From Reticulitermes lucifugus (Eukaryota > Arthropoda > Insecta > Blattodea > Rhinotermitidae): a DNA stretch of 50,120 nucleotides. The position numbers and the translations under genes were made by a program. This document shows positions 1 to 10,882 of this stretch, piece after piece. How positions within the stretch are numbered: the stretch's first letter is position 1; each line of letters starts with the position of its first letter. The notes under the pieces were generated by a model. It did no database searches. It saw nothing but the letters and a program-made list of their open reading frames with translations, and was not told the origin of the DNA. The stretch spans positions 1-50,120 of the forward strand of contig JAKCWW010003124.1 of assembly GCA_026260175.1 (NCBI GenBank). Reading direction: 5' to 3'.

Positions 1-62
1 CTAGTGTAAGGACTACTGCCACCGGGTGAAAACCCAATTGCAGTAAATAATAATAATATATA
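1..62 (+). repeat. Probable 3' tail of a non-LTR retrotransposon
   Basis: The segment holds a small GC hairpin (CCGGGTGAAAACCC) followed by CAATTGCAGT and an imperfect TAA/ATA microsatellite. A short unique 3' UTR ending in (TAA)n is typical of several LINE clades (I and Jockey groups). The body of the element would lie to the left, outside the window, so the clade cannot be decided. It could also be an isolated microsatellite. Confidence 0.4.
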
Positions 63-1981
63 TTAAGGAACACCATTCATTGCTTTCCACTTGTGATCCT
101 TTAGTAAGCATTTTAATTACATATCGAGTCATTTTCACTAAATATTTAATTAACGTCTGTCTGACAGGAGTACTTATACGGCCCTTTTATTATTTAGTTT
201 GGCGCACTGTACTTTATACATTTTTCCATTCAATGGTCCCTTTTCAGAGTGCGTCCGAATACACTTCTCCTCTCTCTTTTCCTTGCACAACTACTTCTCT
301 GTAGATACAAAGTCCAATATTCACTTTTGATTCGCCAACCCAAAGAAAGTCGCTCTAATATCGAACCTTTGAAGCGGAAGAGTTACTCCTCCAGAGTTCA
401 GTCGTTATTTTCACCAGTTTAGAAAGCAGTCTCTTCTAGAATATAGTATGAATACGTGGCTACGTTCGTCGGTTTTATATGAATATGGCTGTAATAATCT
501 GCAGGAATCAGAATTTCGAAACACTTATAGATTTAATAGGCATCAGCATTATATCCCAGTGCTAGATATATATATATACAACCTGCTGTAACAATAAGAA
601 ATATTGCGTTTTATTTACAAGAAGCCTTGATGTATTACTTACGATTATGACAGTGAACGACAGTTATTTTCCTAAACATAATTGAAAGACTGGTCTTTAT
701 AACGGAGGAGGACTATGTTCTCTGTGTTGTAGGAACGGAAATGTTATGTATAATTTATAAGAATGTTCTTCTTCAAGGAGTTAATTATATTCATACTCAC
801 GCAAAAAATGCTATAGTTTATGAATTTCTTCTAACAAATACTTAAGAACTGATTTCATACTCCACAAAAAACACTTAGCGTCTCAGAAGTCCATTCTTGT
901 GGGATATCGTAATGCGTCACGTAGTAATGCAATGCGATGCAGCGTCGATCCCTTTACCCAGTAACGCGGCTTTATCCCAGAATAACAGAGTCCTCAGCTA
1001 CATTCTCGCGAAAACCTCAGAACTCGCATTTTGCTCCTTCTTAAAAAAGTAACAGGTTAACAAAATAGTCGCTGTTTTTTCTGATAATATATGAAATATA
1101 CAAGTAAAAACACTATGTAAGCAAAATGTAGATTTTCTGAACGTTAAAGTAGCTGGTATACGTGGTTAGGTATTCTGCTCTAAATTTTTAACGTAACTGC
1201 CCTCCACACGAGTGACGTAATACCTGGTGACCCTAGCTTCCCTTCGACAAATCGCTGAACTTCTCTCTTCTATTCAGTCTAGCATGGATCCCGTAATATG
1301 TCTCTCAGATCAATATCCCCTTCCACCGGACGCCTTACAGCTTCTTTCAGATTGTCACTGGTCCATCGCTGGCAAGGTGGAACACGTGTTTACCTGGCAC
1401 GACTTCACGATGCTGAAAAGTATAAAAATTTGTATGCCTTAGGTCCAGCTCCTGTTCGAATTGCGACTACCACGTGGCGGCACCTCTCCATTTTTTATTT
1501 ATATCATCTCTATGGTTTCTGAGGGAGAGGCCTTACACTTTGCTACACAACCAAGAAACGTCCAATACGACTGAAAAAGACACATCAGTAACGCTACGAT
1601 CATTACTTACACCGCAATTTCGCACAGATATTACAGGCATAAGCAATGAGATCAGTGGCACTTTAAAAAGAATTTTCTCTACATTTATCAACATAATTAT
1701 AGCATTTTCTATGCTACGTAATTTCGGTAATGGACCACGTCAAAAACAATACATTTAAAATTACACTTAAATGACTTCATCAAAAACTTTGAATAAAAAA
1801 TATTATTGTGTCTATTTCTTTTTATTTTCTGAAATATATTAAGCATATATGTTTTATTTATTATAACAAGTATATTGAGTATATTAAGCACATTTGTAAG
1901 TTATAATGACGGAAGTGTCTTTTACATTTCCGAAAATTAATAAGAAAGACGACTGCTGCTTACAAGACGTTCATTTCTTTT
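63..1981. other. AT-rich DNA without a supported gene
   Basis: Only short open frames (at most 94 codons, 1474-1758) occur, overlapping in several frames and without domains I recognise. A short (TA)n run lies near 568-580 and the stretch 1780-1890 is extremely AT-rich. No repeat family recognised elsewhere in the window is visible here. Confidence 0.5.
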
Positions 1982-2221
1982 CCATGTGGCAACAGCCCCT
2001 CGTGGGGCAGGGCCTCCTCATTATCGAGGATTCACGATCACACTCAGACACACCACACTCGGTAGGACTCCTCTAACGAGTGATCGGCCCGATGCAGATC
2101 TATACCTGAAAACACACAACACTCAAAACAGACAGACTTCCGTGCCCCCGGCGGGATTCGATCCCACAATCCCAGCATGCCAGCGGCCGCAAACCCACGC
2201 CTTAGACCGCACGACATGACA
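1982..2221 (-). mobile_element. tRNA-derived SINE, family A (copy 1)
   Basis: On the minus strand the element starts near 2221 with a tRNA-like head. The polymerase III B box is GGGATCGAATCCC (plus coordinates 2153-2165). The body follows and ends at the left with a small hairpin built from GCCCCTCGTGGGGC. The left 70 bp match the segment at the right edge of the window (50047-50120) with a few substitutions, which shows that it is a dispersed family. The two open frames across it (77 and 60 codons) are translations of SINE sequence and not genes. Confidence 0.7.
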
Positions 2222-4898
2222 TTCATAGAGAGTTTTATTAAAATGTGACAAATGGTTCACAGGTCAGACACTGAGCGGAGTCACACGCAGTTACATGATC
2301 TGCCTCCCATTAAAATAAGAAGAAAAAATTGCAGATTTTATTGTACTGCCCAGACTTTACATACAGTCTTTCATTTTGTACATTTTATCGGTCCGCCTGT
2401 AGGTTACTGATTGCCACTGTGACACGACAGTTGATATTAACCTGACGCTATCGAATCCTCGTGGGGCTCGTCTCAAACAAATGAAGATAAATAGCGGTGG
2501 CATGTTTCATATCGACGTGGAAAATTCGAATGACACTAGATGTATCTGTTACTGTTCCAAATAGCGATGAAATGAACCCTCCATCACGGTAGAGGTTATT
2601 TGATTTATGCCTTCAATTGCCTCACGATATTCTGGTCGTGTTTTTCACCTTATTCGAAGTTACTTTCAGGTGGGTTTCGGCAAATACTAGTACATTGCAG
2701 TGTCCAAATTTGTAAAGGGAAGTGTGATTTGTTGCACGTTGAAGTGGTTGCTTCGGTTACGTCTTCAACACCTTAATTTGATCACTTCCATGGGAGTTTA
2801 AAACATTTAACAAATAGATAGAAACCTGAAGGGGAGAAGAACTTGGAAAACCTAAGCATAGATGGAAGGTAAATATTTAAATTGTTAGTAAAACAGTAAA
2901 GCTGAGACCATTGAAACGGACTTACCTGCTCAGAGACGAAAGACGGGCTTTTGTAATTACAAAACGAAATTTGGGGCTTTATAAAAGGCGAGAAAATTCT
3001 TAGCCAACACATTAAAGCAATATGACCTTTCGATAGAAGTATATGCTGATCGATGACGCAACTCTGATATCCAAATACTTTCATGGAACAAAATTAAGAA
3101 ATTCTTAAAAAATAATGTCTTTCAAGGCATTTTCCAGGCAGTCTACTAGAGTAATAAGGAAAAATAACGAAAATTCTTAATCATAATGGTCGGTTTTCCA
3201 GTAGAAATTCTAAATGTTCGCCTCCCAAATACCACTCAGAAACATTTCGCTTCATCCAGCTTATTTGGTAACGTTACTGTCATCACGTGACAGCTACACG
3301 CACGCCTCTGAGGGCGTGCAAGCCCCACACAGTATATACACTTCTCACTGCCACGTTCCTTTACAGTTCAGAAAAGCTTCAGCCTGGAGCCCTTTCATTT
3401 CTCTTTTCACTCGAGAGAACACAAAAAACCGCTCGTCGACAGGTAGATGGCAGAGCGCTTTTTCTCCTAACACGGCGCATGCCGGAACTTTGTCACGGGG
3501 AAGAATTAAACCTAGAAATTCGTTTAGCGAAAAGACGGCATCTGTTCTTTTTCCGAGTACGCAATAAAGTACATTCAAGAGCAAAAATTCCTTCTAAACC
3601 AAGGAGCAATAGTGGTCAATTATTTGGTTAGGAAACAACATTATACGAAAGGCTGTCAGACGTGATTTCACTAGCAATCTGTTAGCTGTGGGACATTTGC
3701 CGAGCCCAACATGCGCTTCTTATTATCATATTACAAGCAACATAACTCGAGGTCAACAGTAACATACAGTGGACTTCAGCCTGAAACTGGATCACGAAGC
3801 TCAGACAAGTAATATATAAATATTCAATCTGTACTTCACAGAAACCCCCCTTCATCTCTATTGTAACGATAAACATGTTAATGTCGTAGGGAAAAATAAT
3901 TAAGAGCCATTATTTTCCTCTACAACACTCCAACAACAACATTTCGAAGAATATAAATACACTGTGTGGGAAAAACCCAGAGCTGTATAACAAATCAGGT
4001 GGTAGATAAGGTCACCACTGTGCTTTACAGTGTTATCAGGCAAAAATGGGTCCGACTGACAAAGAAGTTAATCGAAAGCAGGATAATTTAAAAAAAAAAT
4101 AATTAGCTTAAACATATAGTGACAGTCTTCATTGACTCTTAATAAGCTAAAAATGGTTTATCATTTAAAAATACATCTTACACTGATAATCTTGAAATAT
4201 TTGTAGCCCTAATGGAACTGCCGTTACGCCAATATTTCAGCCTGCAGTTTGTTCACAGCGAGGGCATTTCACTGCGTCTCGTGACAGCTCTATTGACAAT
4301 CACAATATCTACACGTGTTAACTTTCACAAGGCTCTGAACGATCGTGTCGACAAGTCCTTCGCTTCCTCTCTAAAGACGAGCCTTAAAAGCACGAACAGA
4401 ACACAAAAGTGGACATGAGCCAGAATCGATTCGAAGTGGACGCAGAGAAAGTGATGCATTAGTGTGTCAACGTATAAAGTTTTCAGACTTAAAAATCTTC
4501 AAGGGATCTTATCTTCACATCACATCCATTTTAATAATTTAGTACGGACACCCGTCCCGTAAAAACGACAGCAAATGAAATGTTAAGCACATAGTAATAC
4601 AAGCTGCTGTTTCCCAAACTGTGCTGCAGTAAACAGACGAAAGACAAACCCAATCTTTCTATGAAGCAGGGTAAGTAAGTTCCAAACTGTTTCTCTCTGC
4701 TTCATACTTTACCTATTGTAGGTAGATATATACGAATTTTGTACGAAATACCTGTTTCTCATGTTTTCCTCTTAAGTTATTACGGCAATTATTCAATGTG
4801 TAACGAAGTAGCTTTGCATGTTTGTGCGCGTGCGCGTGCGTGCACTTATACATAAATATGTAACAAGCATACACTCCATAAAGTCATGTAGAGGGATT
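2222..4898. other. Unannotated DNA, no supported gene
   Basis: Overlapping open frames of 100-117 codons occur at 2782-3084 (-) and 3214-3567 (+), with none recognisable. The segment near 3375-3400 (GCTTCAGCCTGGAGCC) resembles one near 11350-11370 (GCTTCAGCCCTGGAACC), so a weak shared repeat is possible. Otherwise I see nothing. Confidence 0.45.
4823..4845. repeat. Alternating purine-pyrimidine GT/GC tract
   Basis: Twenty-three bases alternate strictly between purine and pyrimidine and are rich in GC and GT steps. It is the only such GC-rich run in an otherwise AT-rich neighbourhood. This composition is the classical Z-DNA-prone type. Confidence 0.8.
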
Positions 4899-5106
4899 AA
4901 AGGTATAGGTCCAATCATTCTTAACCTCGGCCCTAGATGGAGATGAGTGGTCACCCCTACGCCCCAACAGCTTTAACCTCAGGTAAAGACTCTCCAGTAC
5001 CCACAAAATAGGGGGCCGTTTGGGAAACAATTTCTGTCTGGACGTTTTGCTGAACAGGTTAATTTCTTTCCCCTGCCGGGATTCGAAACCCAGAAGCCTA
5101 GGCACT
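4899..5106 (-). mobile_element. tRNA-derived SINE, family C (copy 1)
   Basis: Reading the minus strand, a B box GGTTTCGAATCCC (plus 5078-5090) is followed by the CGGCAGGGGAAAGAAATT segment. Next come a region containing CGTCCAGAC and GGCCCCCTATTTTGTGGG, then the signature CCATCTAGGGCCGAGGTTAA. The tail contains ATACCTTTAAT. The same order of blocks recurs in plus orientation at 9057-9247, and parts recur at 8814, 25977, 27513 and 31868. The tRNA-like head looks shortened, as no clear A box can be placed. Confidence 0.7.
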
Positions 5107-7330
5107 AGACATGAAAATGTGGAACATTAATACGTAATTGTAATAATCAGAGTAATTTTAAGGGAGTAGCCTAAAATTTGGTTTAGGTGACACTTCTTTG
5201 CATTTAAAACCACAGCTCTGTTTTTACACGGTAAAATCAAAATGAGTCATAGTCAGCAAACACAGAGTCAGTTCTCTTTAAGACATAATTTTTCTGCTTG
5301 CTTAATCTGGGCTACCATCAAAGCCTATGGAATAATGACAGTCTGATTTTCTGATTTTAATTATTCGCAAAGCTTACACGCGGAAACCACCGTAAGGATA
5401 AGAACAGTTTTTGTAATTCCCATCGCTCACCACATAATTATCTAAAGAAGATGGTTTTTGTGTATCGATTCGCTGCTCCGTTTCATATTCGGCTACTTCT
5501 GGAAATTATGGCTTTGTAATTCCAATGCTTTAATGTCGTTCGGAGACTCTGTTTCGCTTATGCTGCAAATTTCGCTATAATATCACAAAGCTACTTCATA
5601 AGTAAGATTACGTAATCGTAATTTTGTGTGTATTGTCACAAATTTCATAAATTGAAGTTTAATTCTCCCATTCACTTCGTAATTTCGTGTTTTGTATTTT
5701 ATATTAATTAATTTAATTTTCGTTACTTGGTATTTTATTTCCCAAATAATTAAATATAGAAGCTTATTATACAATTTTACCTTCAAATTATACTTTATCT
5801 CTTTGCATGTTTTTACCATATAATCTATTTTCTCTTTTAGATGTGTAAATTCCTTATCTTATGTCTCAAGGATTTTTAATCCATTAACTGCTATTCGTAG
5901 CTTATCTTCAGTTGACCCCCATATAAATTGGTCATCAGCTACAGTACTTTTTGAATTGTTTCCCCACAATAAATTTGATATTATTTTGCTGGTTTATTAT
6001 TTAGCTTTGTTAATATAGGCCTATATGTTATATCTGCTGATAGTCCTAATCTTTGCCTTCATCCTTTAACTTCGTCAGCTAGCTCTTAAAGTAATGTTAT
6101 ACTTTATTCATGTTTTTAAGTTTTGACATGTAGTTTCTACTCTGTCAGATGTGCTGTGATACTTTTATCCCTTAAATCCTCCTAAATTTCTCGGTTTAAA
6201 CCTCAGTAAACGCAATAAACTACGATAAATGAACTATTTTCCTCCCAAAATCTGCTGTAATGTAAATGTAGAATTCTTTGTGCTCCTTTCTTTTCGGAAA
6301 AACGCACTCTTACTTTTCCAAAATAGGTTATTAATACGTGTTAAATTTATTGTTGAATACGTCCTAGCAAAGCCGGAATGCAGTCAAGGGCAGTGTTATT
6401 CCACTGTCAATATTGCAATTATTTTGGAACATTTTTTCGTAAGTAAAAAACGCATTTTTGCGGCGAGTATTAACCTTTAAGGAAGAAAATTAACCTGAAT
6501 TATATTTAAAGATTCAGTTCGGACTGGGCAGTACCGACTCTCTTTCTTTCGTTATAAAAGCAAAACAATTAATTCTGTGTGGGATAAAAGTATCTTTCAT
6601 CCTGAGATTCATAAAAACACAGAGATATACTGTGTGGACAGAATGTAAAAATTTAATGTTGAAACTTGTGGTGCATAAAGTAACCGCTAGTATTTAAAGA
6701 GTTAGGGTGTCCATCGAATTTTGACAGGCTGCTCATTCAGTGTTCGACGCCTTAAATTCCCAGGCAGACAGGTTGGAACCGTTTCTGGGCGAAATGCAGC
6801 TCGTCGGAAGGTAGCACAGCATCCTGATATATTATACATGTTGGCACTTTTAGACCGTATCTACCTGCCACGAGAGTAGTGGGCTGGCGTAACAGGACCC
6901 TTGTAATTAGAATTTTAATTGCATATGAGACATGCTGAGCCCTCCGGCCTCTTCATTCCTTCCTGATATTGCACATTTTATAGCATGGGCGTTAATAACG
7001 AGGACACTTGAAACTCACTTCCCACCATAAGACCAGAGAGAAGTTACATCGCTGCCAAAAACATGTCTCTTAGGCTGGAAGTTAGACACTTTCGCCTGAA
7101 GGACTGCACGTTTTTCCGTCATAGACACCCGGAGAATCTGCAAATGGATTTATCTCCTAAACACCGAATTCTTTAGCTATCTTATCACTTATGAATATAT
7201 CTGCGGGTCGTCAGTGTACTTGGCTTGTGAGTTTACTCGTGGTGTCACCCATACACATACGACAGTGTCGAAACAGGTGATAGCCCGAGATCTTTAAACA
7301 ATCAAAAGTGCGTCTCCAAGCCGAAGCTAA
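5107..7330. other. AT-rich DNA without a supported gene
   Basis: The interval 5580-5830 is so AT-rich that its 78-codon minus frame is compositional. The 83-codon frame at 6229-6480 has no recognisable domain. The palindromic octamer TAGGCCTA occurs near 6016. The segment 6700-6900 is more GC-balanced and could be an old repeat, but I see no second copy. Confidence 0.45.
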
Positions 7331-7630
7331 AATTAAAGCTATCCCTTTACAGGCCTGGACAGGCTCTGAGGGTTCCAGGAGGTTGAGGCTCCCAGATTTT
7401 CTAGAAAATCGGTACATTAAGGTGGTCAGGTTGTCAACCTTATGCACCGGCCGCCTTTACCATCCAGTAGATATCCCTGGTACTCTTTTCTCTTAGACGC
7501 TGAGTCGATCCAAGGACCATAGTGCGGCTGGAAAGAGTAGGTCAATGCAAATTCTCAATGACCCCATCGGGAATCGAACCCTCAGTCACCCGACTTGTAA
7601 AGCAGTGCCTCAACCAACTGCGCGCCGCGT
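7331..7630 (-). mobile_element. tRNA-derived SINE, family B (copy 1, near full length)
   Basis: The head lies at the right end on the minus strand. The A box (plus 7614-7625) corresponds to TGGCGCAGTTGG with two changes at its 5' end. The B box is GGGTTCGATTCCC (plus 7569-7581). The body carries GACTCAGCGTCTAAG-like, AAGGTTG and CTGGGAGCCTCAACC blocks and ends near AAAGGGATAGCTTTAATT. Copies are at 13905 (+), 28261 (-) and 48086 (-). At about 300 bp this copy and the one at 28261 are the longest. The 62- and 78-codon frames across it are not genes. Confidence 0.85.
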
Positions 7631-8105
7631 ACTTCCCTATCAATTAAGACGCACGGTGGCGTGTACGCATTCTTAAAATCGGCCCTAAACATTCCCCTTC
7701 TGATTTCTTTATCAGAAGAAAGTGTCCTCTATTCACCATACAAGAAGTTCAGCGGAACCTACACCCACTACGGATGGGATGACGAAGAAAACAATCACTG
7801 ATCATGCCAAAAATATAAATTTTTTCTTTCAGGCGGTAGCCAGACATAAGTGGAATGATCCGGAATGCGTGATATTTGGGTCTCATATTTTAAAGAAAAG
7901 AAGGCGCGACTTACGGTGCCAATAAACTTACAAATGCATGTTACATTTCATTCATTTCGACATGTCTTCGGTGAAGAATAGGCCTATATTATGTTTTGCA
8001 AATGTTATAATCTAATCCAAAAATTTGATTATTAGACGTTACCACGTTCCGTGCAGTAACCTTGTTTACAGTATTTTATATTTTCCATTCCGTGCATTAT
8101 AATTC
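7631..8105. other. Unannotated spacer
   Basis: A 67-codon frame (7722-7925) has no recognisable domain. A second TAGGCCTA octamer occurs near 7979. Nothing else is visible. Confidence 0.45.
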
Positions 8106-8352
8106 AATTTCTGTAATTTTAACCAACAAATACACACAATTATCATTAGATTCAAAACAATATTTTTAAAAACACTAAACTCCTTATGTTTCGGACCTTA
8201 CTGGTCCATAATCAGGGAGTGCTTAATGTTGTTGTATGCAACAATTGTTTTATACAACACGGTCCGAAAAATATAGGAGTTTAGTGTTTCTAAAAATATT
8301 ATTTTGAATGTAATGACAATGTGTGCATGTGTTGGTTAAAATTACAGAAATT
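8106..8352. mobile_element. Fold-back element 1 with about 92-bp inverted arms
   Basis: The left arm (8106-8197) and right arm (8261-8352) are imperfect reverse complements running from AATTTCTGTAATTTTAACC inward to TTTCGGACC. The loop is about 63 bp. The inner end of the left arm carries a decayed hammerhead-like motif. The element sits only about 10 bp from fold-back element 2, whose arms have almost the same length but a different sequence. I found no unambiguous target-site duplication. It could be called a MITE by structure alone, but the core motif links it to the other fold-backs here. Confidence 0.85.
8175..8220 (-). ncRNA. Hammerhead-ribozyme-like motif, decayed (element 1)
   Basis: Reading the minus strand from 8220: ACTCC, then CTGATTA (canonical CTGANGA with G to T at the G8 position), an unpaired T, stem II GGACC/GGTCC around AGTAA, GAAAC, ATA, then AGGAGT. 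Stem I is ACTCC pairing with GGAGT, and stem II has 5 bp. The cleavage-side triplet is eroded and G8 is lost, so activity is not expected. The right arm of the element repeats the GAAA-GGAGT half on the plus strand. Confidence 0.5.
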
Positions 8353-8420
8353 AGTCTAATGTACTTATTCCAACCACTGCACAATAATAAAAAAACAATA
8401 ATTTTTAAATATATGACAGT

Positions 8421-8457
8421 CCTCCTACATGTTTCGGCCTACAGTGGCCATCTTCAG
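8421..8457 (-). ncRNA. Hammerhead-ribozyme-like motif 2a
   Basis: The minus strand reads CTGAAGA, T, stem II GGCC-ACTGTA-GGCC, GAAAC, ATGTA, GGAGG. Both conserved boxes, a perfect 4-bp stem II and a self-complementary ACATGT spanning the GAAAC/GTA junction are present. The sequence before CTGAAGA is ATTACA-like and does not pair with GGAGG, so stem I has been lost or replaced by the loop hairpin. Confidence 0.6.
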
Positions 8458-8608
8458 ATTACATGTATTCATATGTATCGTGAATACATGTAATCTGTTC
8501 CAAGTTATAAACATTTTATCATGTAATTTATTTCACACGTGTATTTTAGCCGTATATCTGCACATCTTTAATATAATTAGCCATAACTATTCTTTTATTT
8601 GTTAACCA

Positions 8609-8650
8609 CCTCCCTGAAGATGACTACTGTAGGCCGAAAGATGTAGGAGG
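8609..8650 (+). ncRNA. Hammerhead-ribozyme-like motif 2b
   Basis: The plus strand reads CCTCC, CTGAAGA, a damaged stem II (TGACT...AGGCC), GAAAG, ATGTA, GGAGG. Stem I is a perfect 5-bp pairing of CCTCC (8609-8613) with GGAGG (8646-8650), placed exactly either side of the core as a type I hammerhead requires. Stem II and the base after GAAA have mutated. It complements copy 2a, which keeps stem II but lacks stem I. Confidence 0.55.
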
Positions 8651-8813
8651 ACTGTCATATATTTAAATTTATTTTATGTTATTACTGTGCAGGTGTTGAA
8701 ATAAATATTGTAAATTTAAGTATAAGCTTTACATTTGACCACAATCCAAAGCGAATGATCCTGTATTTAGCACCAAGCCGTGGAAATGTGTAGGAAGTAA
8801 TTGTAAAGTTTTC

Positions 8814-8893
8814 AACATCCTTAACTGGCCATAGATAAAGGTGAGTGGTTATTCTCTCTCTCTCCAGCCTCTTTATCTGCAGGAGAAGAGCCC
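8814..8893 (-). mobile_element. SINE family C fragment (copy 2)
   Basis: Plus-strand ATCCTTAACTGGCCATAGAT and AGGTGAGTGGT match the corresponding blocks of copy 1 (CTTAACCTCGGCCCTAGATGG and GATGAGTGGTC). Only the 3' part of the family is visible, in the orientation opposite to copy 3 just downstream. The 69-codon frame at 8841-9050 runs through it and is not a gene. Confidence 0.5.
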
Positions 8894-9056
8894 CAGGTTT
8901 GCATTGGAAGGAAGCTGGGTGGATCTGAGGGCCGCCTGGTATGTGCTGCGCAGAGAGAAGTCCTTGACCCTATTGGGAAGACAAACCCGGTCATTACTGA
9001 TGCACGGGACGGTCATAGTTCAATTACAAGAATTTTCTTCACGTTGTTAATTCTTA

Positions 9057-9247
9057 GTGGGCTGGACGAGCCGGGGTTCAAACACCGGCAGGAGCAAGAA
9101 ATTTTTATTTTCTCCAAAACATCCAGAACCTCTCTGGGCCCCACCCATCCTTCTACTGAACGAGGACCTGGGTTCATTCTCGGGGGTAAGGAGGCCGGAG
9201 CATGATATTGGCCAATCACCTCCATCTAGCGTCGAGAGTCGATAGCC
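9057..9247 (+). mobile_element. SINE family C (copy 3)
   Basis: The plus strand has a B-box-like GGGTTCAAACACC followed by GGCAGGAGCAAGAAATT. Then come AAAACATCCAGAAC, GGGCCCCACCC, GAACGAGGACCTGGG, and CCATCTAGCGTCGAG near the end. The order of blocks equals copy 1 read in reverse, so this is a full body of about 190 bp. No clear A box could be placed upstream. The 62- and 70-codon frames here are SINE translations. Confidence 0.7.
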
Positions 9248-10735
9248 TTCATCGTGTGGACATTGACAATTTTACTTTTTTTTGTTCTTTAGTTTATCTA
9301 AAAACTGTGTACTCTATTTACATATGTAGCGTAAATATCGATGTAAAGTTTGTAGTGCTGTATTCTTGCACACAAACCAAAGAGACCCACAAACGAACTC
9401 ATGTCAGTAGCAATAACGATCTAAATTCGAAACGGAGATTTATAGAAAAAAAAGGGGCAATACTGACATCATAAAATGACGTTAGGTAAAATCTCATTGG
9501 CACTCACATTCTGTCTGAATATCCGTTGCCACATGCTAGGGATTTCGCCACCGTAAAACCACAATCTTTCTTCATTCCGACGCTAGTGACATTAATTCGT
9601 GTCACCGTTACGAAAGTAAAATTGTGAAAAATAGAATATTCTCTACATATAAAATGGCTTTGCTATATTACAGAGAAGGATAAGCGAGACGATGATGGAT
9701 GTTTGATGCGAAATTTATTGAACGACGTGGTTACAATTACAGGAGTTTTGTGGATGGAAAGGATACGCGAATTTGATTAATAATAGACTCTGAATCGTGA
9801 CTGGGGGCTTTTGTGGTTGCTGTGATATACTATCATACTGTCCTCCTGAAGAAGCTTGAGAGGATATATCAGGGTCATAAACCTGTTAAATATTGAAACC
9901 CCTTTTCAGTATCCGTCAGAAGCTAAGGGAGGGCTCTCTGTTGGTGTAGTGAATTGAAGAGTTGTGAAGGACCAGACCTTGAGAACTTTGGTAATGAGAG
10001 ACACACATGATCATTGTGCCCAGACACACCGTACACATCAATTTACGATGATTTCGTCACCTGTCTACTGAATACGAATAACTACATGGAGCATAGCTCT
10101 TCTTGAAAAGCTGGGAACTTCTCAAGAAATCAGTAAAATATCCACCAATTTGGTAATCAAAGTTTTATTGCTGTTTTCGCGACAGCTCCCACAAGAAACT
10201 ATCCTGTGCCAATAAAATCCAGACCATTTGGCCATACCATTTTTCTTCAATATCTGTCATTTTTTGGGCGTACTATATAATCTAGCTCGCTGGAAATGTT
10301 GAAATTTAAGGTTTATTTGAATTTGTTTCGGTACAGCCTGCTTCGGTACAGCCTACATATTTTGAACACAACCCTGTGTTAAATTAGTGTAATACGAGAG
10401 TCCTTTTGATGCGTTTCCACCCCGTTCTTTCTCTCTGTTTAATTTTCACACAAGTTTATACTTTCGTATCTCCCATTAACATCCACAATCGCCCATAAGC
10501 TGGATATAGGTTTGTGGGATTTAAAGTACAATTTTTCGGACATTTTGTGCTGTAGCTTTGATGTTTAATTTATTCGTCATTTATTGCGGATATGATTACA
10601 AGGGGAGAAAATTGGTTTTTAATTTTCCAGTCTCCACTCTCTTTCCAAATGACATGTCCAGTACTCTACTTAGATAAAGGGTAAACAAACATCGGAAATT
10701 TTTTTATTGTTCATGCCGTGCATTGTCGATAAACA
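9248..10735. other. Unannotated AT-rich DNA
   Basis: A 90-codon frame (9202-9474) begins within the SINE and has no recognisable domain. GGTACAGCCTGCTTCGGTACAGCCTAC near 10330 is a short direct duplication of the unit TTCGGTACAGCC. No other repeat is seen. Confidence 0.45.
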
Positions 10736-10882
10736 AATCACACAATATTCAGTCCAAAAAATGCTGTCAGTTGTTTACAGATATTCTATATAGAATATCT
10801 GAAAACAATTGCGGGCCGATATTCTATGTAGAATATCTGACAACAATTGAGTACATTTTTTGGACTGAATATTGTGTGATTT
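10736..10882. mobile_element. Fold-back element 3 with two internal hairpins
   Basis: The outer arms are nearly perfect over about 28 bp (AATCACACAATATTCAGTCC at the left, its complement at the right end). Inside, a roughly 38-bp unit occurs twice. Each copy contains a self-complementary GATATTCTATRTAGAATATC (10780-10799 and 10818-10837) followed by an AACAATTG block. The result is a cruciform-prone element of about 147 bp. It lacks the GAAAC/CTGANGA core of the other fold-backs, so it is probably a separate MITE family. Confidence 0.8.

Larger units (their letters stand above)
8363..8707. mobile_element. Fold-back element 2 with about 95-bp inverted arms and two outward hammerhead-like cores
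   Basis: The left arm 8363-8457 and right arm 8613-8707 are reverse complements with scattered differences, from ACTTATTCCAAC-type ends to CTGAAGA. The loop contains a perfect 16-bp hairpin (8456-8471 with 8481-8496). Each arm begins, at its inner end, with a hammerhead-like core reading outward: left on the minus strand, right on the plus strand. The arrangement is head-to-head. No clear flanking duplication was found. Confidence 0.85.

Noticed and set aside
7569..7625. True tRNA gene at the A/B boxes of SINE B
   Set aside because: The same head with the same body recurs four times and lacks a full cloverleaf, so it is a SINE head.
9849..9900. CTGAAGA...GAAACC near 9.85 kb as another hammerhead
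   Set aside because: The boxes are about 45 nt apart, no stem II pairs, and no GTH triplet follows GAAAC.
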